Source of the DNA: an uncultured Prevotellaceae bacterium
GTDB lineage: Bacteria; Bacteroidota; Bacteroidia; Bacteroidales; Bacteroidaceae
Direction: 5' to 3'
DNA: 64,000 bases
Assembly (NCBI GenBank): GCA_946185485.1
Contig: CAMHJQ010000006.1
Coordinates: forward strand, 62,001-126,000
The notes below the pieces were generated by a model, which worked only from the letters and a program-made list of their open reading frames with translations, was not told the origin of the DNA and did no database searches. This document shows, in pieces, positions 25,634 through 33,090 of the stretch (within the stretch, counting starts at the first letter, position 1; each line of letters opens with the position of its first letter). A program made the position numbers and the translations under genes.

Positions 25634-26035
25634 CTATGCCACTGAGCGTTTGATGTGCTTGACTGACGTCTTGTTCGCATCGTAGCGGATGGTTACTTCA
25701 CGAGTGCGTGGATTCCACTTGGCATCCATCACACCATTGATATGCTCAGCCTTTGCAACAATCTTCTTGTAAGAGCCGTGGCGGCTCACCTTGAAGGTGT
25801 AGGTCTTCACATTAGGACGATACGCATGGCCTTTGTGGGCATCACTGTGCGAGAGAGCTTTCTCTACCTTGTCAAAGTGCGAGCTACTCTGACGGCTGGT
25901 GTTCGCCGTTATCCTGTTATTCACTGCAACAACGTTGTCCTTCTTGTCGTTGTGGTTCTTATTACCGGCCATTGCTGGCATTGCGGTTGTGATGGCCATC
26001 ATCATGGCTGCGATCACCTTATTCAGCTTCTTCAT
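25634..26035 (-). CDS. Small exported protein with an HMA-like fold lacking CxxC
   Basis: A 133-residue protein with signal peptide 1-23 (ending AMPAMAGN), a basic, His- and Asn-rich linker, then about 57 residues (77-133) with the beta-alpha-beta pattern of a heavy-metal-associated domain: TFKVSRHGSYKKIVAKAE, then GVMDAKWNPRTREVTIRYD and KHIKRSVA. The metal-binding CxxC of real HMA domains is replaced by RHGSYK, so copper binding in the usual way is unlikely. The His-rich linker might bind metal instead. The function is unknown. Confidence 0.65.
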   Translation of the reverse strand: MKKLNKVIAAMMMAITTAMPAMAGNKNHNDKKDNVVAVNNRITANTSRQSSSHFDKVEKALSHSDAHKGHAYRPNVKTYTFKVSRHGSYKKIVAKAEHINGVMDAKWNPRTREVTIRYDANKTSVKHIKRSVA

Positions 26036-26577
26036 AATCTTCTTCTTTTTAATAGTTCAACATTTGTTCCGTGTCCAGACTCCTATGTTCTGAATCACAG
26101 TGCAAAGATCGGCACTTTGAGTGAACTGTCAAAAGGATTATTCCTAATTGGGCCAGGGAAAACGCCTATTCTTTCGTAGGGGATTCCCATTCTTCCTGCC
26201 TCCAGCCATGGTGCAAACGTTGCCATCACTCTGAAGACACAAATCCGTTTTCATCTTGGTTAATCAAGAATGCTTGATTCCTTTTCTCTAATTCGTTGTT
26301 TTCCTTCTTTTGCCATATCTCCAATAACGTTTTATTGCAGGTTCTATTGTTTGTTGATACAGACATTATACCTCCGAATATCTCTGGTAAAATGGATCAG
26401 CAGAACCCCATGATTCTTATATGTACCTGCGTTAGCGCATGAATATACGCGCATGTGTTTCAAATCTATTATTAAGGACTATGTCAAATATCAAATTTAT
26501 ATTAAATGGAATAATTTTGATATAATTCTTGCGTATTTGGAATAAAAATATTATCTTTGCAACCAAATTTTGAAAAT
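26036..26577. other. AT-rich intergenic region at the left edge of the accessory island
   Basis: About 540 nt without a convincing gene. It holds a box-like CGATCTTTGC for the minus gene (near 26100-26110), a 7-bp hairpin AATCAAG/CTTGATT at 26262-26279, a possible 36-codon minus ORF (26144-26254) with no support, and the promoter of the HTH gene. Base composition drops toward A/T from about 26.25 kb on. Confidence 0.55.
26529..26560 (+). promoter_or_regulatory. Promoter of the PLD/HEPN cassette
   Basis: TTG at 26529-26531, a 20-nt spacer, and TATCTTTGC at 26552-26560. The ATG is at 26578, so the leader is only about 12 nt. Confidence 0.65.
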
Positions 26578-27648
26578 ATGGCAGAAATTATCAAGTCGAA
26601 CTCTGTTCAGCTAAACGAGCTCTTGCTCAAGAGTCTAACGCAAGTTCTCAGTATGAGTCATGCTGATGTGGCAACCGCAGCAGGTATTGCCAACACTACT
26701 TGGTATAGACTTCTAAAAGAACCACAAAAATTTACTGTAGAACAATTGTTGTGTCTGGCAAACGGCTTACATATTCCAGTTAGCAAATTCTTTAGTATAT
26801 CGTCTACCGACATAGGCAATCGTGAAGATTATGTTGTGAACTACGATTACAAGAATTGTTATTACGATATTGAAGCTGTTCGCAAGCTCATGAAGGAAAA
26901 GGCAACTATTTCATGGAGCGACGCTGCTGAAGTTACAGGCGTTAATGTACTTCGTGTTAAAGAATCGCTGTTGGCAGTTCATCGTCTCCCAGTATCACGT
27001 TTGATTATCTTTTGTGACGCTTTTGATTTAGACCTTTTTGATTATATAGTTGATCCAAATAAGCCAGAAACACCCCGCAGACAAAGCGGTGAGACAACTC
27101 CACCTAGCCCAGTGTCCTTTGGCGTACGAACCAATCCAAGGGACTTTATTGACATGCGCCTTGAAATAGTTGAGCTTAGAAAGCAACTGTTCGACACAAA
27201 ACAAGAAATGTCCATCCTACGTAGAAACCAAAGTCCAAACAATATGATTGATAATGAGATTAAAAACCCCGTCACTTTTTTTAGCGGTATTCGTATCTTG
27301 TATGATACAAATGGCTTGACTGAGCCACTGCGCACATGGTTCCAAAAACTTATCACTAAATCACCTTATGACACATTCTTCTTTGCCAAGACGGGCGACG
27401 AGTACAATTCTGCCAAATTCTATACAGAAGATGGTGTTATGTTCTATGAAGCAAGGTGTGAGTCCGACTTAGCGAACCACCTGTTTCGAGAGGAAATAAT
27501 GGCAGGCAAGATAAGTGCTGAATGCATGAAAGACAATACAGGCATTATTGAGTTGCGTGCAGATTTGGTAGCAAATGCTAGAGAAGAAAGAAAAGATACT
27601 GCTGATTTGGCAATGTTTCGAAAAGAAATGATTCAGAAATTCGGCTAA
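26578..27648 (+). CDS. Tandem helix-turn-helix regulator of the accessory cassette
   Basis: A 356-residue protein. Residues about 12-70 form an XRE-like HTH (SHADVATAAGIANTTWYRLL ... LLCLANGLHIPVSKFF). A second, similar HTH follows at about 88-150 (ISWSDAAEVTGVNVLRVKESL). A proline-rich linker and a coiled coil (about 180-212, MRLEIVELRKQLFDTKQEM) lead to a C-terminal domain (about 225-356) I do not recognise. ATG 26578 is chosen because the upstream TTG at 26557 lies inside the promoter box. It heads the cassette and may control it; the unknown C-terminal domain could sense a ligand. Codon use is A/T-rich like its downstream partners. Confidence 0.75.
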   Translation: MAEIIKSNSVQLNELLLKSLTQVLSMSHADVATAAGIANTTWYRLLKEPQKFTVEQLLCLANGLHIPVSKFFSISSTDIGNREDYVVNYDYKNCYYDIEAVRKLMKEKATISWSDAAEVTGVNVLRVKESLLAVHRLPVSRLIIFCDAFDLDLFDYIVDPNKPETPRRQSGETTPPSPVSFGVRTNPRDFIDMRLEIVELRKQLFDTKQEMSILRRNQSPNNMIDNEIKNPVTFFSGIRILYDTNGLTEPLRTWFQKLITKSPYDTFFFAKTGDEYNSAKFYTEDGVMFYEARCESDLANHLFREEIMAGKISAECMKDNTGIIELRADLVANAREERKDTADLAMFRKEMIQKFG

Positions 27649-27678
27649 GATGATGAATAGTAAAAACAAATAAAGATT

Positions 27679-27816
27679 ATGGAACAGATTTCTAAAATTT
27701 GGCAAACGGCATTTAACAAGAAACATACAGGGTACAACTTGTTATTGGCATGGATTTACTGTCAAGGCGCAAATTTGAAAGCGAACCTTATCGTAATGGT
27801 TTTAAGTACAAATTAA
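27679..27816 (+). CDS. Small 45-residue ORF inside the cassette
   Basis: An ATG at 27679 opens 45 codons (MEQISKIWQTAFNKK ... IVMVLSTN) ending at TAA 27814-27816. It fits between the HTH gene (30-nt gap) and the PLD gene (14-nt gap) on the same strand. The second half is hydrophobic and could insert in a membrane. It may be a small cassette component or only a spacer; conservation would decide. Confidence 0.4.
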   Translation: MEQISKIWQTAFNKKHTGYNLLLAWIYCQGANLKANLIVMVLSTN

Positions 27817-27830
27817 CATTTCTATAAGAT

Positions 27831-29723
27831 ATGACTAATGTAGTGTTTGAAAATATCGAGGCAAACATCGTCAACCAACTTATGTTGGCGCAAAAATCTA
27901 TAAAAGTTGCGGTCGCATGGATTAACTCGAAGGATATACTAGGCATCCTTTGCTGGAAACTAAAGGGAAGCGTTGATGTTGTATTGGTTTTGCAATATGA
28001 CGATATAAACAATGGGGGCAGAAATTCTCTTGATTTTAGTGAGTATAAGAAACTTGGAGGCAAACTGTATTGGGTAGAAGAAATGAATTCAACGATGCAT
28101 ACAAAATATTGCATCATCGACAATAAGATTCTACTGCATGGCTCATGTAACTGGACTTATCGCGGATTTAACAAGAATGTTGAGGCTTTCAACATGACTT
28201 ACGATGAGCCATCATTGATAGAGGCGTATTCCACGCATTTCGAAAGACTTAAAGAAGGAAGTAATTCAAATGATAAATCAACCACACGCCTTATGTCAGT
28301 CTCTTCAAAAGCACATCGAAATATCATGCTTTCTAAAGAGGAGCGTGTCAGATTTTTTATAGAAGAGCTGAAACACGCTGATATTGATAACTACAGCAAC
28401 GATTATATCAAATCGTTCATTGAGTACTGGACTTTTAGTGTCACTCAACAAAAGATGAGGTTTGAAGAGAAGCCAGACTTCTTGATGAAATTAGAGGTAG
28501 AAGATTGGGCTCGAAAGCAAGGCCAGTTAAAAGAAGATGAAGAATATAATGTATTTTGTCAGAACGCAAGAAATGAAGCTGAAATTGCCTATGAAAATTA
28601 TTGCAAATATATTGACAACCTTTTTCTTTGGCCTGATTATAGAGACAGACTGAAAGAATTGAATGATGCTATAGAATCAAACAAAGAACTTAAAAAATAT
28701 AAAATAAAGGTGAACAAAAATTCTATTTCAGCATATGAGTACATTAAGAAACATCATTTGCCCGCAATAGTTGCTTCTCCAAATTATGAATTCGGGGATG
28801 GTTCTTTGCAAAGCAAAATATTCTCCTATGATGGGGAAGAGCCGGAATTCACATATGATGTTCGTCCAAATTGCAGAAAAAGAAATATGTATTATGATTG
28901 GGAAATTATCGGGGAGAAACCAGAGTTTGGTGGTGTTCTAGGTAAAATCACAAAAATTGCGAATACTCCTTTTGTGGAATTCGTCACGATACCAGCCATA
29001 GAAGATTATCCAGATAAAGAAAAATACGTTAAGCGGTTTATAGGGTCATGCATCTTCAACTCTCGCTTTTCGCATAAGCTAAAAAGAAGAAACAGATTCC
29101 TGAAAAAAGAGAATATGCGTTTACTTTTTGAAGCAAACTATGCAATTGAGTCTTACAATCAACATTGCCGTGAAAGACTTACTAAATGTAAGGATATTAG
29201 CATACTGGAAGCTTATAAGATCGCGGAAGAGATTCATAAAAGGAGTGGAAAAGAAGTAATAAAGTGCCCCATTGAATTCCATAATAAAACCATTGGTGAC
29301 ATTTTGGATACTAAAGCTTTATTACATCCTTCACAACTATGGCTAAAGATGTATGTGTGTGAAGATGACAGTAGTTCATCCGAATATATAATGGAGCCAG
29401 ATTATTGTCATATTACAGTTTCTCATCAGGCTTTCCCTTCATCAGAGTTGCTATATGTTTTGCAATTCGTTGCAAAATATGATTACCAGAGTTGGCATGT
29501 TGACTCTTGGGTTTCTTTAGGATGGTGGCCAGAAACAGCATACCTCATACCCGATGACATGTATTATGCAAGGGATGGATTTAGATTTCTTTCATTAAAG
29601 GAAGCTTGTGGATTCACAACAGAGGGATTACAAGTAAAACCATTAAAATATTATAGTGAAGAAATTTTGTCGTGGTCACGAGAAAATGAACGTAGGTTTA
29701 TACGTAATCCATCTTTCAGATAA
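27831..29723 (+). CDS. PLD-like phosphodiesterase/nuclease with a large unknown C-terminus
   Basis: A 630-residue protein. Residues 1-150 form a phospholipase D-type domain with one HxKxxxxD motif (His90, Lys92, Asp97 in MHTKYCIID), followed by HGSCNWTYRGFNKNVEAF, as in PLD nucleases and FAM83/DUF1669-like proteins. A single motif means the active site forms in a dimer. The remaining 480 or so residues are helical in the middle and mixed toward the end, with no family I recognise; aromatic segments SWHVDSWVSLGWWPETAYL near 560 stand out. The low-G/C codons and the neighbours suggest a transferred defence gene with this as the nucleic-acid-cutting part, which is inference. Confidence 0.7.
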   Translation: MTNVVFENIEANIVNQLMLAQKSIKVAVAWINSKDILGILCWKLKGSVDVVLVLQYDDINNGGRNSLDFSEYKKLGGKLYWVEEMNSTMHTKYCIIDNKILLHGSCNWTYRGFNKNVEAFNMTYDEPSLIEAYSTHFERLKEGSNSNDKSTTRLMSVSSKAHRNIMLSKEERVRFFIEELKHADIDNYSNDYIKSFIEYWTFSVTQQKMRFEEKPDFLMKLEVEDWARKQGQLKEDEEYNVFCQNARNEAEIAYENYCKYIDNLFLWPDYRDRLKELNDAIESNKELKKYKIKVNKNSISAYEYIKKHHLPAIVASPNYEFGDGSLQSKIFSYDGEEPEFTYDVRPNCRKRNMYYDWEIIGEKPEFGGVLGKITKIANTPFVEFVTIPAIEDYPDKEKYVKRFIGSCIFNSRFSHKLKRRNRFLKKENMRLLFEANYAIESYNQHCRERLTKCKDISILEAYKIAEEIHKRSGKEVIKCPIEFHNKTIGDILDTKALLHPSQLWLKMYVCEDDSSSSEYIMEPDYCHITVSHQAFPSSELLYVLQFVAKYDYQSWHVDSWVSLGWWPETAYLIPDDMYYARDGFRFLSLKEACGFTTEGLQVKPLKYYSEEILSWSRENERRFIRNPSFR

Positions 29724-29765
29724 AAAACTTTGCAAACGACAAATACCATTACATGAATAATTCAT

Positions 29766-30935
29766 ATGATAAATTTCAAAGATAACATAGATTTTTCACT
29801 CAAAGATAGAACTAGAGAAATAAGAATGAATCGAGCTGCTATAGAATTTGATGGAGCAAATTACATTATAAGTGCGACAAGTTCAGAAGATAGCCGTTTG
29901 ACGATGCTTTCAAATGAACTGGTCAATAACCCGACCAGTTTTAGCGACTATATAGGCAATTCATCCCAGGTTGTAGGTGATCAAGGTCATTATGATTTCT
30001 CTGGAACAGTATTACTACATACAAAAGTGGAACACGCTGCATATGGTGTGAAGTATCAATGGTCAATTAGTTCTTTTAAAAGAGTGATAGAGACAAACGA
30101 AGAAGAAGGTTATTTGTTTTATGTCGTTACTACAGATAAGAAATGGCGTGTTAAGGGGCTCGGTGATAAAGATGTAGAATTTGAATATAGGCACAACAAA
30201 TATTTACTCTTACAGAATAACGAGAATGAAATACTGATTAAAACGAAGAGAGACACCCCATACAAGGACATGGTTGTTTCTTTGTTATCGCTATTCCAAG
30301 GAACGGCTATGGAAATCCGTTGTAAGGAGGAGTGTAAAGAAGGAAAAAAGATAATATCGTACCTGCCCGTGCAATATCGATTTAGTGAACGATTTCCATT
30401 TGTCAAAGACTTGAACTATTTTGAACCTATAGCATTTAAAGATTTTATGCAGAACTCTCTTAATACTGCTGACACCTATTCAGATAGAACGAAGAGGGAA
30501 TATATGGTGAAAGCCATAGAAAGATATATATCTTCAAAATATGTAGACAATCTGACCAAGTATGTATATTTGGTTTCCATCCTTGAAGTCATAGCTGAAA
30601 AAGTTGAGAAGTTAAAGGTAACTAAGCAAGTAATTGAAAATGGCGGAAAGGATAGAACTTATTTTATTGTATGTGAATCCTTGAATAGGAAGAACATAGA
30701 TATCTCCAAATTAAATGCTACTATTAGTGACTGTGTAGGTTTAAATAACTTTGTGGCCCTTAGGAATGAAATTTTACACAGGCTCCCAACAGAAACGACT
30801 ATTGATTATTTGAACTTCAAATATCCTATGTCGTATTTAGAATTTACTGTATGCATAGTAATACTTTATCACCTAGGTTTTGACAAAATCCAATTCCAAC
30901 ATGGTTTTAAACTGAGTGTATTCAAAGATTCGTAA
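29766..30935 (+). CDS. Cassette protein ending in a HEPN-like domain (ApeA-like layout)
   Basis: A 389-residue protein. The N-terminal 220 residues are beta-rich and unrecognised. The C-terminal 160 or so are all-alpha and carry RNEILH at 333-338, matching the Rx4H catalytic motif of HEPN ribonucleases; the order (beta-rich N-terminus, C-terminal HEPN with RN...H) resembles the ApeA abortive-infection family. HEPN proteins of this kind cleave RNA, often tRNA, after phage sensing. It starts 42 nt after the PLD gene on the same strand and shares its A/T-rich composition. The ApeA assignment is tentative; the motif is seen, the activity inferred. Confidence 0.6.
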   Translation: MINFKDNIDFSLKDRTREIRMNRAAIEFDGANYIISATSSEDSRLTMLSNELVNNPTSFSDYIGNSSQVVGDQGHYDFSGTVLLHTKVEHAAYGVKYQWSISSFKRVIETNEEEGYLFYVVTTDKKWRVKGLGDKDVEFEYRHNKYLLLQNNENEILIKTKRDTPYKDMVVSLLSLFQGTAMEIRCKEECKEGKKIISYLPVQYRFSERFPFVKDLNYFEPIAFKDFMQNSLNTADTYSDRTKREYMVKAIERYISSKYVDNLTKYVYLVSILEVIAEKVEKLKVTKQVIENGGKDRTYFIVCESLNRKNIDISKLNATISDCVGLNNFVALRNEILHRLPTETTIDYLNFKYPMSYLEFTVCIVILYHLGFDKIQFQHGFKLSVFKDS

Positions 30936-30952
30936 TTTGTAAACCATCTACC

Positions 30953-31207
30953 ATGTCGGCTATACCCCAAAACTATTTCTCCGAAAAGACGCTCAGCCAC
31001 CTGAAGCCACAGCAAGGCTTGTTAGAGCGTTACCAATGTCGTGCGATTGATGTGACGCTGGCTGCCAAGTTGACGCTGACGTATGGAAAGTATCATCTGG
31101 CCATGCTTCACAGGCAATTGGCCATAAGCGAAGAACAGACAACGTATCAGCAGTGCAGGATAGACTACGACACGTTCTGCCTGGAATTTCAGGAACTCAG
31201 TTCTTAA
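30953..31207 (+). CDS. Small hypothetical protein (84 aa)
   Basis: A helical, soluble protein of 84 residues beginning 17 nt after the HEPN gene on the same strand. I do not recognise a family. Its codons are clearly richer in G/C than the three genes before it, closer to the host genes, so it may be a resident gene at the right edge of the cassette rather than part of it. No signal peptide or membrane helix is seen. Confidence 0.5.
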   Translation: MSAIPQNYFSEKTLSHLKPQQGLLERYQCRAIDVTLAAKLTLTYGKYHLAMLHRQLAISEEQTTYQQCRIDYDTFCLEFQELSS

Positions 31208-31313
31208 GACTCGCTACGCTCATATAAGCGGCAAAACCGAGCGGGATGGACGGCAAGCGCACACCCCTCGATGGCAGGCAGTTCAAACGGTATATTGCCT
31301 CGCTTCACTCTCG

Positions 31314-31409
31314 CTTTAGGCTCCTTTTAGGCTGCTTACTGCCTTACTCTTGAGTATGCCTATAAGCAGGCTGAAAGCAGCCTGAAAGGAGGCTAAAAGG
31401 AGCCTAAAG
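31314..31409. repeat. 17-bp inverted repeat containing four 11-nt tandem units
   Basis: CTTTAGGCTCCTTTTAG (31314-31330) is perfectly inverted at 31393-31409. The right side consists of four 11-nt units (31366-31409) of the form GCAGGCTGAAA / GGAGCCTAAAG. The spacer holds no gene. Confidence 0.8.
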
Positions 31410-31470
31410 ACTATTAGACCACCTGCTGGGTGATCCCTTTGGGCTTTTGGATGAACTTATAAATCAGAAC

Positions 31471-31501
31471 AAAGGAGCACCCGACATTCGGATGCTCCTT
31501 T
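31471..31501. terminator. Hairpin, probable terminator
   Basis: AAAGGAGCA and TGCTCCTTT enclose a second stem CCGA/TCGG with one mismatch between them. The T-run after it is short. Confidence 0.55.
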
Positions 31502-31580
31502 GATATAGATAGGATAGGGGATTAGTCTTGGCTCCAGTTTTGACTCCGTCGAAAATTAATACACAGGTTTCACCACTTCC

Positions 31581-31690
31581 AGAATCATGGAGACAGGTAC
31601 CTCTCCCCACGGCTACCTTTGACGGCAATTATTATCCAATGTCATTTTACTTTTCATTCAAATCTGATCATTTGAGCGAGTTGTAGGAAA
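31581..31690. repeat. 110-bp direct repeat, copy A
   Basis: Identical to 32822-32931 except for one base (T at 31684, C at 32925). It covers the last codons and stop of the DUF1016 gene and about 87 nt beyond. The sequences diverge on both sides. Confidence 0.95.
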
Positions 31691-32672
31691 TTTGAATCTC
31701 ATGAAGTTTTCTCTGTAGTAGGGCTTTATCTGGTAAGCATAGTTGATACTCGGCTACCATTGTTGGAGATAGACTGCGACTCAAAGCATATTCTACGACT
31801 GCATCGTCCTTGTCTTTGCAGAGCAGGATGCCTATGCTGGGATTTTCCTTGGGCTTCTTTACATCCCGATCAAGCGCTTCCAAGTAGAAGTTTAACTGAC
31901 CCAGATGTTCTGGCTTGAATTTTTCCATCTTCAACTCGAAAGCAACAAGGCATTGCAATTCACGATGATAGAATAGTAAATCTATCCGGAAATCGCTGTT
32001 TCCTACCTGTAGGCGATATTCTTCATCAATGAAAAGGAAGTCTTTTCCGAACTCCAAGACAAAGTCTTTCATTCGGGCAATGAGGGCTTTCTTCATCGTA
32101 TTTTCATGTTCATAGTCCTTCCCGCCAATGAACTCTAATACATATTGATCTCTGAAAATCTGTTCTGCCTGAGGTGCTATTTCTCTCACCATCGGTGAGA
32201 TTTTTGGTGTTCCAATCATTGAACGCTCATATAGAGCAGTGTCAATTTGCCTATTTAGTTCGCGTTTTGAAAGATGTTCTTTTTGGCAAAGTGTTAGATA
32301 AAAAATTCGCTCATCAGAAGACTTTGTTCGACTCATTATAATGAGATTGTTGGTCCAGCTAATTTGTCTCACCAGTGGTGAGAGTTTTTCGTCAGCATCC
32401 TTATATGTCTCATAAAACTGCTTCATGCGCCAAAGGTTTTTATCAGAAAATCCTTTGATTTCAGGGCTGTTCTTCTCAATATAGTCTGCTAATTGCTTAA
32501 CCACACCATCGCCCCATTCTGAAACAGAAATCTTGTCGGAGATATACCTGCCAACTCTCCAATATAAATCTATCAGAGAAGCATTGGCCAGTCGTACCAC
32601 TTCGCTGCGAGTATGCTGAATCATGGTGACGATTTCAGCAAATTGGGCTTTTCTATCTTGTACTATTTTCAT
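31668..32672 (-). CDS. DUF1016 / YhcG-type PD-(D/E)XK nuclease family protein
   Basis: A 334-residue protein. The N-terminal DUF1016_N helical domain (about 1-150, SLIDLYWRVGRYISDKI, FSDKNLWRMKQFYETY) is followed by the YhcG nuclease domain (about 170-325) with the PD-(D/E)XK residues in FRIDLLFYHRELQCLVAFELK (Asp, then ExK). Members often sit beside type I restriction genes or in defence islands. Here it stands alone, bracketed by a 110-bp direct repeat; its last seven codons lie inside copy A, so the C-terminus (SYNSLK) may have been set by recombination. It is opposite in strand to the PLD/HEPN cassette. Confidence 0.88.
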   Translation of the reverse strand: MKIVQDRKAQFAEIVTMIQHTRSEVVRLANASLIDLYWRVGRYISDKISVSEWGDGVVKQLADYIEKNSPEIKGFSDKNLWRMKQFYETYKDADEKLSPLVRQISWTNNLIIMSRTKSSDERIFYLTLCQKEHLSKRELNRQIDTALYERSMIGTPKISPMVREIAPQAEQIFRDQYVLEFIGGKDYEHENTMKKALIARMKDFVLEFGKDFLFIDEEYRLQVGNSDFRIDLLFYHRELQCLVAFELKMEKFKPEHLGQLNFYLEALDRDVKKPKENPSIGILLCKDKDDAVVEYALSRSLSPTMVAEYQLCLPDKALLQRKLHEIQISYNSLK

Positions 32673-32821
32673 GATTTGTAGTTTGGCTGTAAAATTACTG
32701 AAAATTATTCAAACATCGGTGCCTGCGGCTGCTTTTTTACATTTTATTAGTAGTGTGATTCGGCGGAGGGGGCTATAGACTGTCTTTCTCGCGCTCGAAG
32801 GTGATGCCTTTGTAGAGTTCA

Positions 32822-32931
32822 AGAATCATGGAGACAGGTACCTCTCCCCACGGCTACCTTTGACGGCAATTATTATCCAATGTCATTTTACTTTTCATTC
32901 AAATCTGATCATTTGAGCGAGTTGCAGGAAA
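32822..32931. repeat. 110-bp direct repeat, copy B
   Basis: Second copy of 31581-31690, 1241 bp away, 109 of 110 bases identical. Here the part that ends the DUF1016 gene in copy A is read in another frame, as the end of a toxin-like remnant. Confidence 0.95.
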
Positions 32932-33029
32932 TAGTCATTTGACCAGATGCCCATTTCCTTGGGATTGCGGATAAATGGCAGGACGTCTGCCTTTACCTGA
33001 TTGATTGTCCCCTTTTCTGTCGATTCAGC
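32895..33029 (-). pseudogene. C-terminal remnant resembling an AbiEii/AbiGii-family nucleotidyltransferase toxin
   Basis: An open stretch of 44 codons without a start, cut off upstream by an in-frame TGA at 33030-33032. The translation (VKADVLPFIRNPKEMGIW, then SNDYFLQLAQMIRF) looks like the conserved end of AbiEii-type toxins, where a DVxPFxxxPxxxxIW pattern precedes the terminal helix. The rest of the gene is gone. Its last 12 codons and stop lie in repeat copy B. The family call rests on pattern memory only. Confidence 0.45.
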
Positions 33030-33090
33030 TCAATTTTTTTATCGGACACCAATATATAAATATTCTTCATTGCGGAGCCTGCCGCATGAA

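Larger units (their letters stand above)
31208..31580. other. Repeat-rich intergenic region right of the cassette
   Basis: No gene is seen. The region carries the inverted/tandem repeat at 31314-31409 and a terminator-like hairpin at 31471-31501, and runs into the first copy of the 110-bp direct repeat at 31581. Confidence 0.6.
32673..33090. other. Region between DUF1016 and the GH35-like gene with repeat copy B and a gene remnant
   Basis: About 420 nt with no intact gene. It holds repeat copy B (32822-32931), an AbiEii-like C-terminal remnant (32895-33029, minus) and, further along the minus strand, a short open frame beginning MILELYKGITF (near 32832) that soon stops. Confidence 0.6.

Noticed and set aside
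26144..26254. 36-codon minus-strand frame (MKTDLCLQSDGNV...) left of the cassette
   Set aside because: Short, unrecognised, no promoter or ribosome-binding site; kept only as part of the intergenic note.
31668..32672. DUF1016 gene as part of a type I restriction locus
   Set aside because: No hsdR, hsdM or hsdS genes are present in the window.
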